A stretch of 38,173 nt of DNA from Opitutales bacterium (GTDB lineage Bacteria > Verrucomicrobiota > Verrucomicrobiia > Opitutales > Oceanipulchritudinaceae): NCBI GenBank assembly GCA_007123395.1, contig SKLD01000510.1:1-38173 (forward strand), read 5' to 3'. Of the stretch, positions 24,925 through 35,222 are shown piece by piece. How positions within the stretch are numbered: position 1 is the first letter of the stretch; each line of letters begins with the position of its first letter. The notes under the pieces were generated by a model. It worked only from the letters and a program-made list of their open reading frames with translations, made no database searches and was not told where the DNA came from. Position numbers and translations under genes: made by a program.

Positions 24925-25194
24925 TTACTTCTTGGTATGCGGCTGGTGGCCCCTGAACTGGCGCGTGGGCGAGAACTCGCCGAGCCGGTGCCCCACCATG
25001 TTTTCCGTCACATGGACGGGAACAAAGCCCTTGCCGTTGTGGACCTCGATATTGAGGCCGACGAATTCGGGCGTGATCTGGGAGCGACGCGACCATGTGC
25101 GGATGGGTTTGCGGTCATCCTTGGCTTGGGCGGTTTCAATCCGCTTCCAGAGCCCTGGATCCACAAAGAAGCCTTTTTTCAGTGAACGTGCCAT
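24925..25194 (-). CDS. rpsS: 30S ribosomal protein S19
   Basis: 89 aa; [20 protein letters not shown]...[53 protein letters not shown]. Confidence 0.98.
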   Translation of the reverse strand: MARSLKKGFFVDPGLWKRIETAQAKDDRKPIRTWSRRSQITPEFVGLNIEVHNGKGFVPVHVTENMVGHRLGEFSPTRQFRGHQPHTKK

Positions 25195-25216
25195 GTTGTC
25201 GTTTGTCGAAATTGGA

Positions 25217-26059
25217 TTACTTCACGCGACGGCCGTTGCGGCGCACGAGGATGTATTTCTCGGAATGCTTGCCCTTGCGGCGGGTGGGGAAGCCTTTGGC
25301 GAGTTGCCCCCACGGGCTGACCGGGTGGCCGCCGCCGGAGGAACGGCCTTCGCCCCCGCCCATGGGGTGGTCGACCGGATTCATAGCCACGCCGCGGACG
25401 CGCGGGCGCTTGCCTAGCCAGCGCTTGCGCCCGGCCTTGCCGAGTGAGCGGTTGCTGTGCGTGGAATTGGCGACGACCCCGACGGTGGCGCGGCAATTCT
25501 CGTTGAACTGGCGGATTTCACCGGAGGGCATGCGCACGGAGGCGAGGCCCTTCTCGACGGCGACAAGCGTGGCGGAGTTGCCCGCCGTGCGCACAAGCGC
25601 GCCCTTGGTGTTGGGCCGCATCTCGATGGCGTGGATCGAAGTGGAGGGCGGAATGTTCTTCAGCGGCATGCTGTTGCCGGCCGCGAACTCCGCGACTTCG
25701 GAGGCATTGACGACCTTGGCACCGACTTCGAGCTTCTGCGGGGCGAGGATGTAGCGAAGTTCGCCGTCCTCGTAGCGCAGGAGCGCGAGATTGGCCGAGC
25801 GGTTGGGGTCGTATTCAAAACGCACGACTTCGGCGGGCGCGTCGAGGCGGTCACGCCGGAAGTCGACGAGACGCAGGAGGCGCTTGTGACCTCCGCCGCG
25901 GCGCCGACTGGTGATCCGGCCGTAGACGTTGCGGCCGCCGGAGCGCTTTTTGATCTTGGTAAGCTTCTTGACCGGCCGCTCCTTGCTGAGCTGCGGCTGG
26001 CTGTTCTGCACTTGGAAGCGCTGGGAAGGCGTGACGGGTTTCTTCGGAACGATGGGCAT
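25217..26059 (-). CDS. rplB: 50S ribosomal protein L2
   Basis: 280 aa; [33 protein letters not shown]...[31 protein letters not shown]. Confidence 0.98.
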   Translation of the reverse strand: MPIVPKKPVTPSQRFQVQNSQPQLSKERPVKKLTKIKKRSGGRNVYGRITSRRRGGGHKRLLRLVDFRRDRLDAPAEVVRFEYDPNRSANLALLRYEDGELRYILAPQKLEVGAKVVNASEVAEFAAGNSMPLKNIPPSTSIHAIEMRPNTKGALVRTAGNSATLVAVEKGLASVRMPSGEIRQFNENCRATVGVVANSTHSNRSLGKAGRKRWLGKRPRVRGVAMNPVDHPMGGGEGRSSGGGHPVSPWGQLAKGFPTRRKGKHSEKYILVRRNGRRVK

Positions 26060-26080
26060 GGCGTGTTTCCTTTACGCGGT

Positions 26081-26371
26081 TCAGACGAGGTCGATGGATT
26101 CGCCCGCGGCGACGGTGATGATCGCCTTCTTGTATCCCGGCTTGCGCCCGGGATTGCCGCCGCGCATGCGGTTGCTCTTGGCCTTGGGCTTGACGTTGGC
26201 GATGTTCACGGAGCGGACGTTGACCCCGAACTGCTTCTCGATCGCCTGCTTGACGGCGATGCGGTTGGCACCGGGGGCGACGCGGAAATAGTACTGGTTG
26301 GCCTCGGAAGTGGCGGCGGTGGCCTTTTCCGTGACCAACTGGCGGATGATGATGCGTTCCGGTTCGATCAT
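26081..26371 (-). CDS. rplW: 50S ribosomal protein L23
   Basis: 96 aa; IRQLVTEKATAATSEANQYYFRVAPGANRIAVKQAIEKQFGVNVRSVNIANVK. Confidence 0.97.
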   Translation of the reverse strand: MIEPERIIIRQLVTEKATAATSEANQYYFRVAPGANRIAVKQAIEKQFGVNVRSVNIANVKPKAKSNRMRGGNPGRKPGYKKAIITVAAGESIDLV

Positions 26372-27000
26372 GACTGGGATCCTCCGTCGAGGCGGCCGAG
26401 GAGTTTGCCGATGGCGCCTTCGCTGAAAATGATGCGGTCGAAGTGGCAGAGATCGTGAGCGTTGACCCCGTCGGCTTCGCGCAGGTCGAGGCGGGCGATG
26501 TTACGTGCCGCGAGGATCGTCTGGTCCGACCATGCGTCGTCGACGATGAGCAGTTTGCCCTCTGGAGCGACACGGCCGAGCGTGCCGTTGAACTCCTTCG
26601 TTTTGCCGTTGGACTCCCAACGCTCAATGACTTCGATCTCGCCGTCCTTGGCGCGGTCGAAAAGGGCGCGCTTGAGGGCAAGGCGGCGCATCTTCTTATT
26701 GATGTGCTGCGAGTAGTCGCGGGGCTGCGGACCGTGGGCGACGGAACCGTGGCGATGCTGCGGAGCAACACGCGTGCCCTGCCGGGCGATACCCGTGCCC
26801 TTTTGGCGGAAAGGCTTCTTCCCTGTGCCATGCACAGTGGAGCGGGTCTTCACGCTGTGCGTGCCGCGCCGTTTGTTCGCCATGTAGGCGAGAACAACCT
26901 GCTTGAGGGCCTGCACGCCCTTGTCCCCTTCCAGTTCCGGAATGGGAAAATCCTTTTCGGAGGCGGAAGCTCCGTCGGCGGTGTGGAATTTGAGTTTCAT
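26368..27000 (-). CDS. rplD: 50S ribosomal protein L4
   Basis: Start MKLKFHTADGASASEKDFPIPELEGDKG; RRGTHSVKTRSTVHGTGKKPFRQKGTGIARQGTRVAPQHRHGSVAHGPQPRDYSQHINKKMRRLALKRAL (210 aa). Confidence 0.97.
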   Translation of the reverse strand: MKLKFHTADGASASEKDFPIPELEGDKGVQALKQVVLAYMANKRRGTHSVKTRSTVHGTGKKPFRQKGTGIARQGTRVAPQHRHGSVAHGPQPRDYSQHINKKMRRLALKRALFDRAKDGEIEVIERWESNGKTKEFNGTLGRVAPEGKLLIVDDAWSDQTILAARNIARLDLREADGVNAHDLCHFDRIIFSEGAIGKLLGRLDGGSQS

Positions 27001-27020
27001 GTCCTGCGCTTGCTTCGGGT

Positions 27021-27659
27021 TCAGGCAGATTTGCGCTTTTTGACGGACCCGCGCACGATGACCGTGGTCCCGTTCGCGCCGGGCACGCTGCCCTTCACGA
27101 GAATAAGGTTTTTCTCTTCGATCACGCGCACGACCTTGAGGGCCTGTTGCGTGCGCCGCACATCGCCCATATGGCCGGGCATCTTCTTGCCCTTGATAAC
27201 GTGGCCGGGGAACTGGCACATACCGTAGGAACCGCCGCGGCGGTGCGTCATGTGACCGTGCGAGGCGGGTCCGCCGCCGAAGTCGTATCGCTTCATGACC
27301 CCTTGGAATCCGCGGCCCTTTGTTGTGCCGATGACATCGACCTTGGGCTCGTCCTTGAACATGGCGACGGTCAGTTCTTGGCCCGGCTCCACACCTGGAG
27401 CGTCGGCGAGGCGGACTTCCCGCACGGTACGAGACGCCTTGGCGCCGTACTTCGCGAAATGTCCCTTCATCGAGCGGGAAAGGTGCTTGTCCTTGACCGG
27501 CTGAAAACCGATCTGCGCGGCGTTGTAGCCGTCGGACTCGGCAGTCTTCACCTGCGCGACCGGGCACGGTCCGGCCTCGATCACAGTCACGGGTATGAGG
27601 GTGTTGTCCTCTCCGTAGACCTGCGTCATGCCGATCTTCTTTCCAATGAGTTGTTTCAT
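27021..27659 (-). CDS. rplC: 50S ribosomal protein L3
   Basis: Start MKQLIGKKIGMTQVYGEDNTLIPVTVIEAGPCPVAQVKT; KGRGFQGVMKRYDFGGGPASHGHMTHRRGGSYGMCQFPGHVIKGKKMPGHMG (212 aa). Confidence 0.98.
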   Translation of the reverse strand: MKQLIGKKIGMTQVYGEDNTLIPVTVIEAGPCPVAQVKTAESDGYNAAQIGFQPVKDKHLSRSMKGHFAKYGAKASRTVREVRLADAPGVEPGQELTVAMFKDEPKVDVIGTTKGRGFQGVMKRYDFGGGPASHGHMTHRRGGSYGMCQFPGHVIKGKKMPGHMGDVRRTQQALKVVRVIEEKNLILVKGSVPGANGTTVIVRGSVKKRKSA

Positions 27660-27873
27660 GATGCTAAGCGGCAGAGAAAACGGGCGCATGCGCCTGCGAG
27701 CCCTGCATTAGGGTGAGAAAAAAAGGGTTTTTGCGGAAAAACCGAATGGAGGGAGTTTTGAGAGCGGAGGTCCGCAGCGGTGCTGGCGGCTTTCCGGACA
27801 AAACCCCCGACGGGTTTCGAATCAAAGCGATAGAGGCAAGGCCTGCGCCCCACCCCTGTCAAGCCATTCCAAA

Positions 27874-27908
27874 GAAAAAAACAGGGACGGCGGAAACATT
27901 TCCACCGC
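27874..27908 (-). terminator. Intrinsic terminator downstream of rpsJ
   Basis: Minus strand GCGGTGGAAA-TG-TTTCCGCCGT stem (with two G:U pairs), then CCCTGTTTTTTTC. Confidence 0.8.
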
Positions 27909-27929
27909 CTGCGGAAAACGAACCGGACG

Positions 27930-28238
27930 TCAGACGTTGATCGTAATGTCGACGCCGGCGGGAAGGTTGAGCTTTTTCAGTTCGTCCACCGTCTGCGCCG
28001 TCGGCTCGACGATGTCGATGAGACGCTTGTGCGTGCGCTGTTCGAACTGGTCCATCGACTTTTTGTCGACGTGCGGCGAGCGGTTGACCGACACCTTCTC
28101 AATGCGTGTGGGCAGAGGCACCGGGCCGGCGACGCGGGCGCCGGAGCGCTTGGCCGTGTCGACGATCTCCGTCGCGCTCTGGTCGATGATACGGTAGTCG
28201 TAACCTTGGAGTTTGATGCGAATGCGTGGTCCGCTCAT
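27930..28238 (-). CDS. rpsJ: 30S ribosomal protein S10
   Basis: [76 protein letters not shown] (102 aa). Confidence 0.98.
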   Translation of the reverse strand: MSGPRIRIKLQGYDYRIIDQSATEIVDTAKRSGARVAGPVPLPTRIEKVSVNRSPHVDKKSMDQFEQRTHKRLIDIVEPTAQTVDELKKLNLPAGVDITINV

Positions 28239-28299
28239 GGTCTGGATTGAATGGTGGGTTGGTGCGGTGCGTGCGGGATTATGCCTCGGCGCGCGGACC

Positions 28300-30468
28300 T
28301 CAGGTCCGGGCCGGGGCGCGGGATTGGGTTTTGACGATGCCCTCGACGAGATTCGGCGGGACCGGATCAAAGTGCGACGGCTCCATGCTGTAGGAGGCGC
28401 GGCCCTTGGAAAGCGAACGCACATCCGTGGAGTAGCCGAACATCTGTTCCAGCGGCACATTGGCATGGATGCGCACGAGGTTGCCACGGGTATTGATGCC
28501 CTGGATGACACCGCGGCGACGGTTGATGTCGCCCACGATATCGCCCTGGTATTCGTCGGGCGTTTCGACCTCGACCTTCATCACCGGCTCGAGGAGCTGG
28601 GGCTTCGCCTTGGCCATGGCGTCGCGGAAAGCGAAGATGCCGGCCATTTTGAAAGCCATTTCAGAAGAGTCCACTTCGTGGAAGGAACCGAAGACGAGGC
28701 GAACCTTGAAATCGACCACAGGATAGCCGGCGACGGTGCCGTTGCGCGCGGCTTCCTTGATCCCCTCCTCCGTCGGCTTAATGTACTCCTTGGGGATGAC
28801 ACCGCCGACGATCTCGTTCTCAAATTCGTAGCCCTTGCCCGCCTCGAGGGGCTCCAGCTTGATTTCGGCATGGCCGTACTGGCCGCGGCCGCCGGACTGG
28901 CGGACGAACTTGCCCACCCCGTCCGCCGCGTTTGTGACGGTCTCACGGTAGGCGATCTGGGGCTTACCAGCCGTAGCCTCAACCTTGAACTCGCGGAAAA
29001 GACGGTCACGGATAATCTCGAGGTGCAGCTCGCCCATTCCCGCGATAATCGTCTGCCCGGTCTCTTCGTCCGTCGAAACAACGAAGGTCGGGTCCTCTTC
29101 GGCGAGGCGCTGAAGACCGAGGGAAAGCTTTTCCTGGTCGCCTTTGGAGTTGGGCTCGACGGACATGCTGATGACTGGCTCGGGAAACGTCGGGGGCTCC
29201 AGAATAATGTCCTCGCCCTTGTCCGCGAGCGTGTCGCCCGTGCGCACGTCCTTCGCGCCGATGAGGGCCACGATGTCGCCGGAGAACGCGCGGTCGATGT
29301 CCTCGCGGCTGTCGGCATGCATGAGCATAAGGCGGCTCACCCGCTCGGTCTTGCCCGTGCGGGGATTGATAAGCGACGACCCCTTTGCAAGAGTGCCTTG
29401 ATAAATACGGAAGAAGACGAGCTTACCGACATAAGGGTCCGACCAGAGCTTGAAGACGAGCCCGGCGACTTTCTTGCTGTCGTCCGGCGAGACTTGCACA
29501 ACCTTCTCTTCGTCTTCGATGGAGTGGCCCTTCTGCGGCGGAATGTCGAGCGGGCTCGGCAGGTAGTCGACAACGGCGTTGAGCACACGCTGGATACCCT
29601 TGTTCTTAAAAGCGGACCCTGGGATCACGCCAACGAAGTCAAGAGAGAGCGTTGCCTTACGGATGCCGGTGCGAAGCTCGTCCTCAGTGATTTCCCCGCC
29701 CTCAAGGTACTTTTCCATGAGGACATCGTCGTGGGCCGAGACTTCCTCAATTAGCTTCTCGCGAAATTCCTTCGCTTGCTCCGCGAACTCCGCGGGAACT
29801 TCGGAAACAGTAAAGGTCGAGCCGGTGGCGTCATCAGCGTCATAAATCATAGCCTTCATACCGACTAGGTCGATGAGGCCTTTCAGATTCTCCTCCGCGC
29901 CGATGGGCAGGTAAAGGGGATGGGCATTGCCGCCGAGCTTCTCGCGAATGTCGTTGACGGCATTCAGAAAGTCCGCGCCCGTGCGGTCCATCTTATTGAT
30001 GAAGGCGATGCGCGGGACCTTGTATTTGTCCATCTGCCGCCAGACCGTCTCAGACTGGGGCTGCACGCCGGCAACCGCACAAAACACCGCCACGGCGCCG
30101 TCGAGGACCTTGAGCGAGCGCTCGACTTCGGCTGTGAAGTCGACGTGGCCAGGCGTGTCGATAATGTTGATGCGGTGCGGAATGCCCTCGAAAGGACCGT
30201 CCTTCGTCACCCATTCGGCCGCGACCGCGGCCGAGGTGATGGTTATCCCGCGCTCGCGCTCCTGTTCCATCCAGTCGGTCGTGGCGGCGCCCTCGTGGAC
30301 TTCGCCGATCTTATGGATGCGACCGGAGTAGAAAAGGATGCGCTCCGTCGTAGTCGTTTTGCCCGCGTCAATGTGGGCGGCGATGCCAATATTGCGCTGG
30401 AATTCCAGCGGGCATTTGCGCTGCGGCGAGTTCGCAGCCGAAAGCTTCTTCGTATCTACAGTGGCCAT
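28300..30468 (-). CDS. fusA: Elongation factor G
   Basis: 722 aa; [57 protein letters not shown]...[19 protein letters not shown]. Confidence 0.99.
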   Translation of the reverse strand: MATVDTKKLSAANSPQRKCPLEFQRNIGIAAHIDAGKTTTTERILFYSGRIHKIGEVHEGAATTDWMEQERERGITITSAAVAAEWVTKDGPFEGIPHRINIIDTPGHVDFTAEVERSLKVLDGAVAVFCAVAGVQPQSETVWRQMDKYKVPRIAFINKMDRTGADFLNAVNDIREKLGGNAHPLYLPIGAEENLKGLIDLVGMKAMIYDADDATGSTFTVSEVPAEFAEQAKEFREKLIEEVSAHDDVLMEKYLEGGEITEDELRTGIRKATLSLDFVGVIPGSAFKNKGIQRVLNAVVDYLPSPLDIPPQKGHSIEDEEKVVQVSPDDSKKVAGLVFKLWSDPYVGKLVFFRIYQGTLAKGSSLINPRTGKTERVSRLMLMHADSREDIDRAFSGDIVALIGAKDVRTGDTLADKGEDIILEPPTFPEPVISMSVEPNSKGDQEKLSLGLQRLAEEDPTFVVSTDEETGQTIIAGMGELHLEIIRDRLFREFKVEATAGKPQIAYRETVTNAADGVGKFVRQSGGRGQYGHAEIKLEPLEAGKGYEFENEIVGGVIPKEYIKPTEEGIKEAARNGTVAGYPVVDFKVRLVFGSFHEVDSSEMAFKMAGIFAFRDAMAKAKPQLLEPVMKVEVETPDEYQGDIVGDINRRRGVIQGINTRGNLVRIHANVPLEQMFGYSTDVRSLSKGRASYSMEPSHFDPVPPNLVEGIVKTQSRAPART

Positions 30469-30514
30469 AGGAGGAAAATCTGGGAAAGAACAGGGTGCCG
30501 GATCGCCGGAGCGA

Positions 30515-30985
30515 TTACCAGCGGAGGTGGGCGAAAGCCCGGTTGGCCTGGGCCATCCGGTGCGTGTCGTCCTTCTTCTTCACCACCGTGCCTGTATTGT
30601 TATAGGCATCGATGATTTCCGAGGCGAGGCATTCGCGCATCGAACCCCGGCGGGAACGCGCCGCCGTCACAAGCCAGCGGAAGGCGAGGCTTTGCTGACG
30701 CTCAAAGGAGATTTCGAGCGGCACTTGGTAGGTCGCCCCGCCCACGCGACGGCTCTTCACTTCAAGCTTCGGACGGATGTTCTCGAGGGCTCCAAGCATG
30801 AGGTCGACAGGGTCGCCTTTCTCCAGCTTTTCGCTGACGCGCTCAAAGGCGCCGTATACAATCTTTTGCGCAACCGACTTTTTGCCATCCAGCATAATCA
30901 CGTTGATCAACTGGCTGACGAGGGTGCTGTTGTAGCGGGGGTCGGCGGTGTATTCGCGTTTTTCGGCTCTGCGGCGGCGGGACAT
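30515..30985 (-). CDS. rpsG: 30S ribosomal protein S7
   Basis: 156 aa; [47 protein letters not shown]...[31 protein letters not shown]. Confidence 0.98.
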   Translation of the reverse strand: MSRRRRAEKREYTADPRYNSTLVSQLINVIMLDGKKSVAQKIVYGAFERVSEKLEKGDPVDLMLGALENIRPKLEVKSRRVGGATYQVPLEISFERQQSLAFRWLVTAARSRRGSMRECLASEIIDAYNNTGTVVKKKDDTHRMAQANRAFAHLRW

Positions 30986-31013
30986 GGTCTGAAAAAATTT
31001 AAAGTTATACCAA

Positions 31014-31388
31014 TCAGCTCTTCGGACGCTTTACACCATACTTCGAACGGCTGCGGCGGCGCTTCTCCACGCCCGTGCAGTCGAGCGTGCCGCGCACGAT
31101 GTGGTAGCGCACGCCGGGAAGGTCCTTCACACGACCGCCGCGCACAAGCACGACACTGTGCTCCTGCAGGCTGTGCCCTTCGTCCGGGATGTAGGCGATC
31201 ACCTCGTAGCCGCTCGTGAGCCGGACCTTAGCCACCTTGCGGATGGCGGAGTTCGGCTTCTTCGGAGTGCGGGTCATGACCTGCGTGCAAACGCCCCGGC
31301 GGAAGGGATTCTCCTTCAACGCGGGCGACTTGCTTTTCGCCGTGATGAGGACACGGGGCTTACGTACGAGTTGGTTGATTGTAGGCAT
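31014..31388 (-). CDS. rpsL: 30S ribosomal protein S12
   Basis: 124 aa; [12 protein letters not shown]...[67 protein letters not shown]. Confidence 0.99.
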   Translation of the reverse strand: MPTINQLVRKPRVLITAKSKSPALKENPFRRGVCTQVMTRTPKKPNSAIRKVAKVRLTSGYEVIAYIPDEGHSLQEHSVVLVRGGRVKDLPGVRYHIVRGTLDCTGVEKRRRSRSKYGVKRPKS

Positions 31389-31575
31389 ACTTCGGCTGTG
31401 CGCGGAAATTACAGAAAAAGGGCCAAAGTAGACCTCGCCCTACCCGACGCAAGATGTTTTTTGGAAATCTTCAACGGGCCGCCGCACAGCCGAAAAACCG
31501 CCGCCCCCCCCTGCGGCGAACTTGTTTGAGTCAGGTTTCAACGAGCCGGTCACGATAAGCGTACATCGGAAAGTA

Positions 31576-31599
31576 GGTGCGAGACCTTGTGTCCGCACC
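31576..31599. repeat. Intergenic palindrome (REP-like hairpin)
   Basis: GGTGCG-a-GAC-cttgt-GTC-CGCACC. Confidence 0.55.
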
Positions 31600-31737
31600 A
31601 CGACCTCGCCGGGACCGCGCCCCGCCAACCGCCCGCGTACGATACCACAGGCAACTACCCCAACCCCCGCAACCCACACCCCGCCCGACCTCCGACCCAA
31701 GGTCCGGCAGCTACGGCGCACCAACCGGTGAACGCCA

Positions 31738-32448
31738 ATGCCGTTGGCTACAGCCGCACACCGCGCGAGCGAAGCCCGCCGAGGAGTGCCTGTGATGCTT
31801 CGCCGCCTTGAAGAGACCGTTCAGCAGACCCAATTTCCGAAGTTCGATCCGGCGCTGGGGTCGCTCCAAAGGGTCGAGATCATCGTCACCCTGAGTTGAG
31901 ATGTCTCCGTGGAGTTGCAGGTTGTCGCCGTAGACAACGATGACCCGAATACGTCCCACGCGGTTGAGTTCGATACATTCGACAATCCGTTGTCCTTCGG
32001 ATTGTATTACGAGGAGACCCCGATCATAGCATTCTTCAACCCCCTTTCCGGGATCGTCACTGCCATCTCGAACGAAGACGTGAACATCGACCTAGCCGTC
32101 GAAGGGCTGGATTCCTCCGATCTCAGCGAAAGCATCGATTCCGACGTTTTCTCCGGTTTTCTCTCCGAGACGGTCACCGTCTACGATGCATCCAATGGAA
32201 CCAATCTCGTCTCCCTCGACGACTTTGTCGGCGACGGTGATGTCACCGCGCTCTTTGCCGGCATGTCTTTGCCCTTCTCCGGCAACTTCGTTCTGGACAA
32301 TGTGAGCGAGGCCGCAACGTGGGTGGACGCTGCCCTCGATGGCTGGATCGAGGTCCAATACGTCATCCCCGAAAGCCGCCACCTCGGCGCCGCCCTCGCC
32401 CTCGCCGCCCTCGCCCTCCTGCTGGTGCGCCGGCGCAGGCGATTGTGA
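31738..32448 (+). pseudogene. Degraded choice-of-anchor-E-like protein with PES/PEP-CTERM-type tail; in-frame TGA at 31897-31899
   Basis: One frame reads ...LEETVQQTQFPKFDPALGSLQRVEIIVTLS*DVSVELQVVAVDNDDPNTSHAVEFDTFDNPLSFGLYYEETPIIAFFNPLSG... ending VIPESRHLGAALALAALALLLVRRRRRL (sorting motif + TM + Arg cluster). No recognisable signal peptide upstream. The intact downstream ORF is 31909-32448. Confidence 0.65.
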
Positions 32449-32468
32449 CACAGACATTCGTGTCTGTG
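32449..32468. terminator. Perfect hairpin with TTCG tetraloop immediately after the PES-CTERM gene
   Basis: CACAGACA-TTCG-TGTCTGTG, directly after the TGA stop (32446-32448); no clear T-tract, so could be REP-like rather than an intrinsic terminator. Confidence 0.6.
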
Positions 32469-32521
32469 CCTCGGCGAGCTTTGTCCAAAACCACCCCCCT
32501 CTCGCCGGGCGGCCAAACGTA

Positions 32522-32544
32522 GGCGGGCTGATTCATCGCCCGCC
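32522..32544. repeat. Intergenic palindrome
   Basis: GGCGGGC-tgattcatc-GCCCGCC. Confidence 0.55.
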
Positions 32545-32612
32545 AGCAGGGCCCTCCCGAAAGCCAGGAACGCCCGCCGCAGCCCGCGACGCGCGCCGCC
32601 CCCGCCCGCTCC

Positions 32613-32637
32613 TGGGTCCGGGGATAAATCATCCGGA
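32613..32637. repeat. Intergenic imperfect palindrome
   Basis: gtcc-gg-GGAT-aaatc-ATCC-ggac. Confidence 0.5.
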
Positions 32638-32679
32638 CTACGCTTCCACACTGTTCCAAAGCTCCTCTGCACGCCCCCC

Positions 32680-33342
32680 TCACGCCGCGCGCAGGGCGCG
32701 TGCGAGGACGGCGAGGGACTCGACGACGGGGGCACCGGTGGCTTCGAGGCGGGCGCGGCCGTGGTGGCCGTCGGCGAGGAGGATGCAGTCGAGCCCGAGG
32801 GCATGGGCCACTTCGAAGTCATGCACGGTGTCGCCGATGAGAACGCACTCGCCGGGGGCGGTGCCGAGGGCACGCATGAGTTCACGCCCGCGCTCCAGCT
32901 TGCCTGTTGCGTGGATGGTATCGATGCCGTTGAGGGAGGCGAAGTAGCTCGCAATGCCGAAGCGCCCGACGGCCAGTTCAAGGAGATCCTGGCGGCTGGC
33001 GCTGAGGACGGACATGGCGGCGCCGCGCCCGTGCAAGGCTCGCAGCACATCTTCCACCCCTTCCCGCAGGGAGCATTCGCCGAAGCGCTCGTGGTAGCCC
33101 GCGATAAACCGCTCAGAGATCACGTTGAACGGCTCCGGATCGGTGGGGAGGCCGATGCGCTCGTAGTAGCGCACGACGGGAAAGTCGAAGTGCTCGCGGT
33201 AGCTCTGTAGCGTCACGGCGGGCAGCCCGAGGGGCCGGAGGATGCCGTTGACGACCTCGACGCACAGCCATGCGTCGTCGAGGAGCGTGCCGTTCCAGTC
33301 CCAGAGGATGTGGCGGCGGTGAAGAAGATTACCCGGGTACAT
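32680..33342 (-). CDS. HAD-family hydrolase (phosphoglycolate phosphatase-like)
   Basis: Start reassigned to MYPGNLLHRRHILWDWNGTLLDD; DWNGTLLDD motif I, VLSASRQDLLE, GKLERGRELMRAL, VLIGDTVHDFEVAHALGLDCILLADGHH motif IV (220 aa). Confidence 0.9.
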   Translation of the reverse strand: MYPGNLLHRRHILWDWNGTLLDDAWLCVEVVNGILRPLGLPAVTLQSYREHFDFPVVRYYERIGLPTDPEPFNVISERFIAGYHERFGECSLREGVEDVLRALHGRGAAMSVLSASRQDLLELAVGRFGIASYFASLNGIDTIHATGKLERGRELMRALGTAPGECVLIGDTVHDFEVAHALGLDCILLADGHHGRARLEATGAPVVESLAVLARALRAA

Positions 33343-33362
33343 AGGGTGCGCGTCGGTCGCCG

Positions 33363-35108
33363 TCAGCGCAATTCCTGGCTGGTCATGACATCGACGATTT
33401 TGAAGTTCTCGACATGGTAGGCCGGATCGGCCCGGAAGCTGAGCTTCACGTGGTATGTGGACTCGATGTCGACGAGCACCTCCTCGTCTTCGTGGCGCAG
33501 GCGTTCGAGGGCGTGCGGGTGGCAGAAGATACGCAGCCAATACGGCTCGCTCTGGCTCTCGATCTGCGGCTTGAGGCGGCGGATGACGCTCGTGAGGCGG
33601 CGCTGGATCTCCACGCTCATGGTGCGCGCGCTCTTTACCGTGCCGCGCCCCGTGCAATACGGGCAGGTGCTGTAGAGTCCGCTGGAGACCGACTCCTTGT
33701 GCCGCTGGCGCGTCATCTGCATGATGCCGAGCTGGGAGATGGGTAGGATGTGGCTCTTCGCCTTGTCCGACTCCATTTCCTGCTTCATGCGGCGGTGAAC
33801 GGCGTTGCGGTCCTTGCGCTGCTTCATGTCGATGAAGTCGATGATGATGAGTCCGCCGATATTGCGCAGGCGGATTTGCCGGGCGATCTCGGAAGCCGCC
33901 TCGAGGTTCACCTGGAGGATGAAGTTGTCCTTCTCGTTCTTGTTCTTGTGCGCGCCGGTGTTGACGTCGACGGCGACGAGAGCCTCGGTCTCTTCGATGA
34001 CGACCTCGCCCCCGCTGGGCAGGGGCACCTTACGCTGGAAGGTCTGCTCGATCTGGCGCTCGATATTGAAGCGCTCGAAGATGGGAATGTTTTCCTTGAA
34101 GATGGCGATCTTGCCGCGGCTGCGCTTGGAGACGCGCTCGACGAGATCCATCATGCGGTTGCCGTCGGCCTCGTCGTCGATGAGAACGCGGTCGACGGTT
34201 TCGGTGAGGAAGTCGCGCACCGTGCGCTCGATGATGTCGGGCTCGGTATAAAGGCAGGCGGGCTGCTTGGTCTTGCCCATGCGCTCCTGGATTTCGCGCC
34301 ACTGGTTCAGGAGGATGGTAAGGTCGCGCACGAAGTAGGTCCACCGCTTGCCCTCGCCCGCCGTGCGGATGATCACGCCCATGCCTTCGGGTATGGAGAG
34401 CTTGCGCAGGATGTCCTTGAGGCGCTTACGCTCCTTGTCGTCCTCGATCTTGCGCGAGACGCCGCACTGCCCGCCGTGCGGCATAAGCACAAGGAAGCGG
34501 CCCGGCAGGGCGATGTTGGTTGTTGTGCGCGGGCCCTTTGTGCCGATGGTGCCCTTGGTCACTTGGAGAACGATCTCCGACCCGACGGGATAGAGGTTGG
34601 GGATGTCCTTGAGCGTAATCTTCTCCTTCTTCTTTTTCTGCGCGTCGCTGCGGGTGTCTCGCACGTATTCGATGGAGCTGTCGGAGTCGGCGCCGGGAAG
34701 AATGTCCCAGTAGTGCAAAAAGGCGTTTTTGGGAAGACCGATGTCGACGAAGGCCGCCTTTAGGCCCGGCTCAAGGTTTTGGATCTTACCCTTGAAGATG
34801 GCACCGACGAGGCGGTCGTCGCCCGCGCGCTCGAGGTCGAACTTTTCGAGGATGCCGTTGTTGAGGACGGCAACGCGCTTCTCAAGCGGCTCCGAGTTGA
34901 TGATGATCTCGCGGTAGGGCTCGTTCTCACGCCGCATGCGGGCGGCGATACGCTGGATGAGGGGGCGCTTCTTGGCGCGCTCTTCGGCGTCGTGTTCGAG
35001 TTTTTCGGGATCGAGATCCTCAATGGGCCGCTCCTGCGGCGGATGTTTAAGCTCTGCTTCCTGATCGTCCGAGAGCTGCTGTGTGGGAATGTTGTCCGAT
35101 GGATTCAT
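33363..35108 (-). CDS. rng: Ribonuclease G/E family protein
   Basis: From [49 protein letters not shown]...[35 protein letters not shown]...[17 protein letters not shown]...[20 protein letters not shown]. The track ORF extends to 35222; start uncertain. Confidence 0.95.
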   Translation of the reverse strand: MNPSDNIPTQQLSDDQEAELKHPPQERPIEDLDPEKLEHDAEERAKKRPLIQRIAARMRRENEPYREIIINSEPLEKRVAVLNNGILEKFDLERAGDDRLVGAIFKGKIQNLEPGLKAAFVDIGLPKNAFLHYWDILPGADSDSSIEYVRDTRSDAQKKKKEKITLKDIPNLYPVGSEIVLQVTKGTIGTKGPRTTTNIALPGRFLVLMPHGGQCGVSRKIEDDKERKRLKDILRKLSIPEGMGVIIRTAGEGKRWTYFVRDLTILLNQWREIQERMGKTKQPACLYTEPDIIERTVRDFLTETVDRVLIDDEADGNRMMDLVERVSKRSRGKIAIFKENIPIFERFNIERQIEQTFQRKVPLPSGGEVVIEETEALVAVDVNTGAHKNKNEKDNFILQVNLEAASEIARQIRLRNIGGLIIIDFIDMKQRKDRNAVHRRMKQEMESDKAKSHILPISQLGIMQMTRQRHKESVSSGLYSTCPYCTGRGTVKSARTMSVEIQRRLTSVIRRLKPQIESQSEPYWLRIFCHPHALERLRHEDEEVLVDIESTYHVKLSFRADPAYHVENFKIVDVMTSQELR

Positions 35109-35222
35109 GTTGGTAGGGACCGATGTATGGTTGATCGGGCTCTCCATTCCGGGATTCGTGCGGCTGTAACCGCGTCCGCGCGCACGCGCTCGGGACACGG
35201 GGCAAAGGCTGCGTCGCGACAC

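Noticed and set aside
28213-29754. 513-aa + strand ORF antisense to fusA
   Set aside because: Mirror frame of EF-G; no independent coding evidence.
32181-33050. 289-aa minus-strand ORF
   Set aside because: Out of frame with the HAD gene and overlapping the CTERM coding region; low-complexity Ser/Pro/Ala composition.
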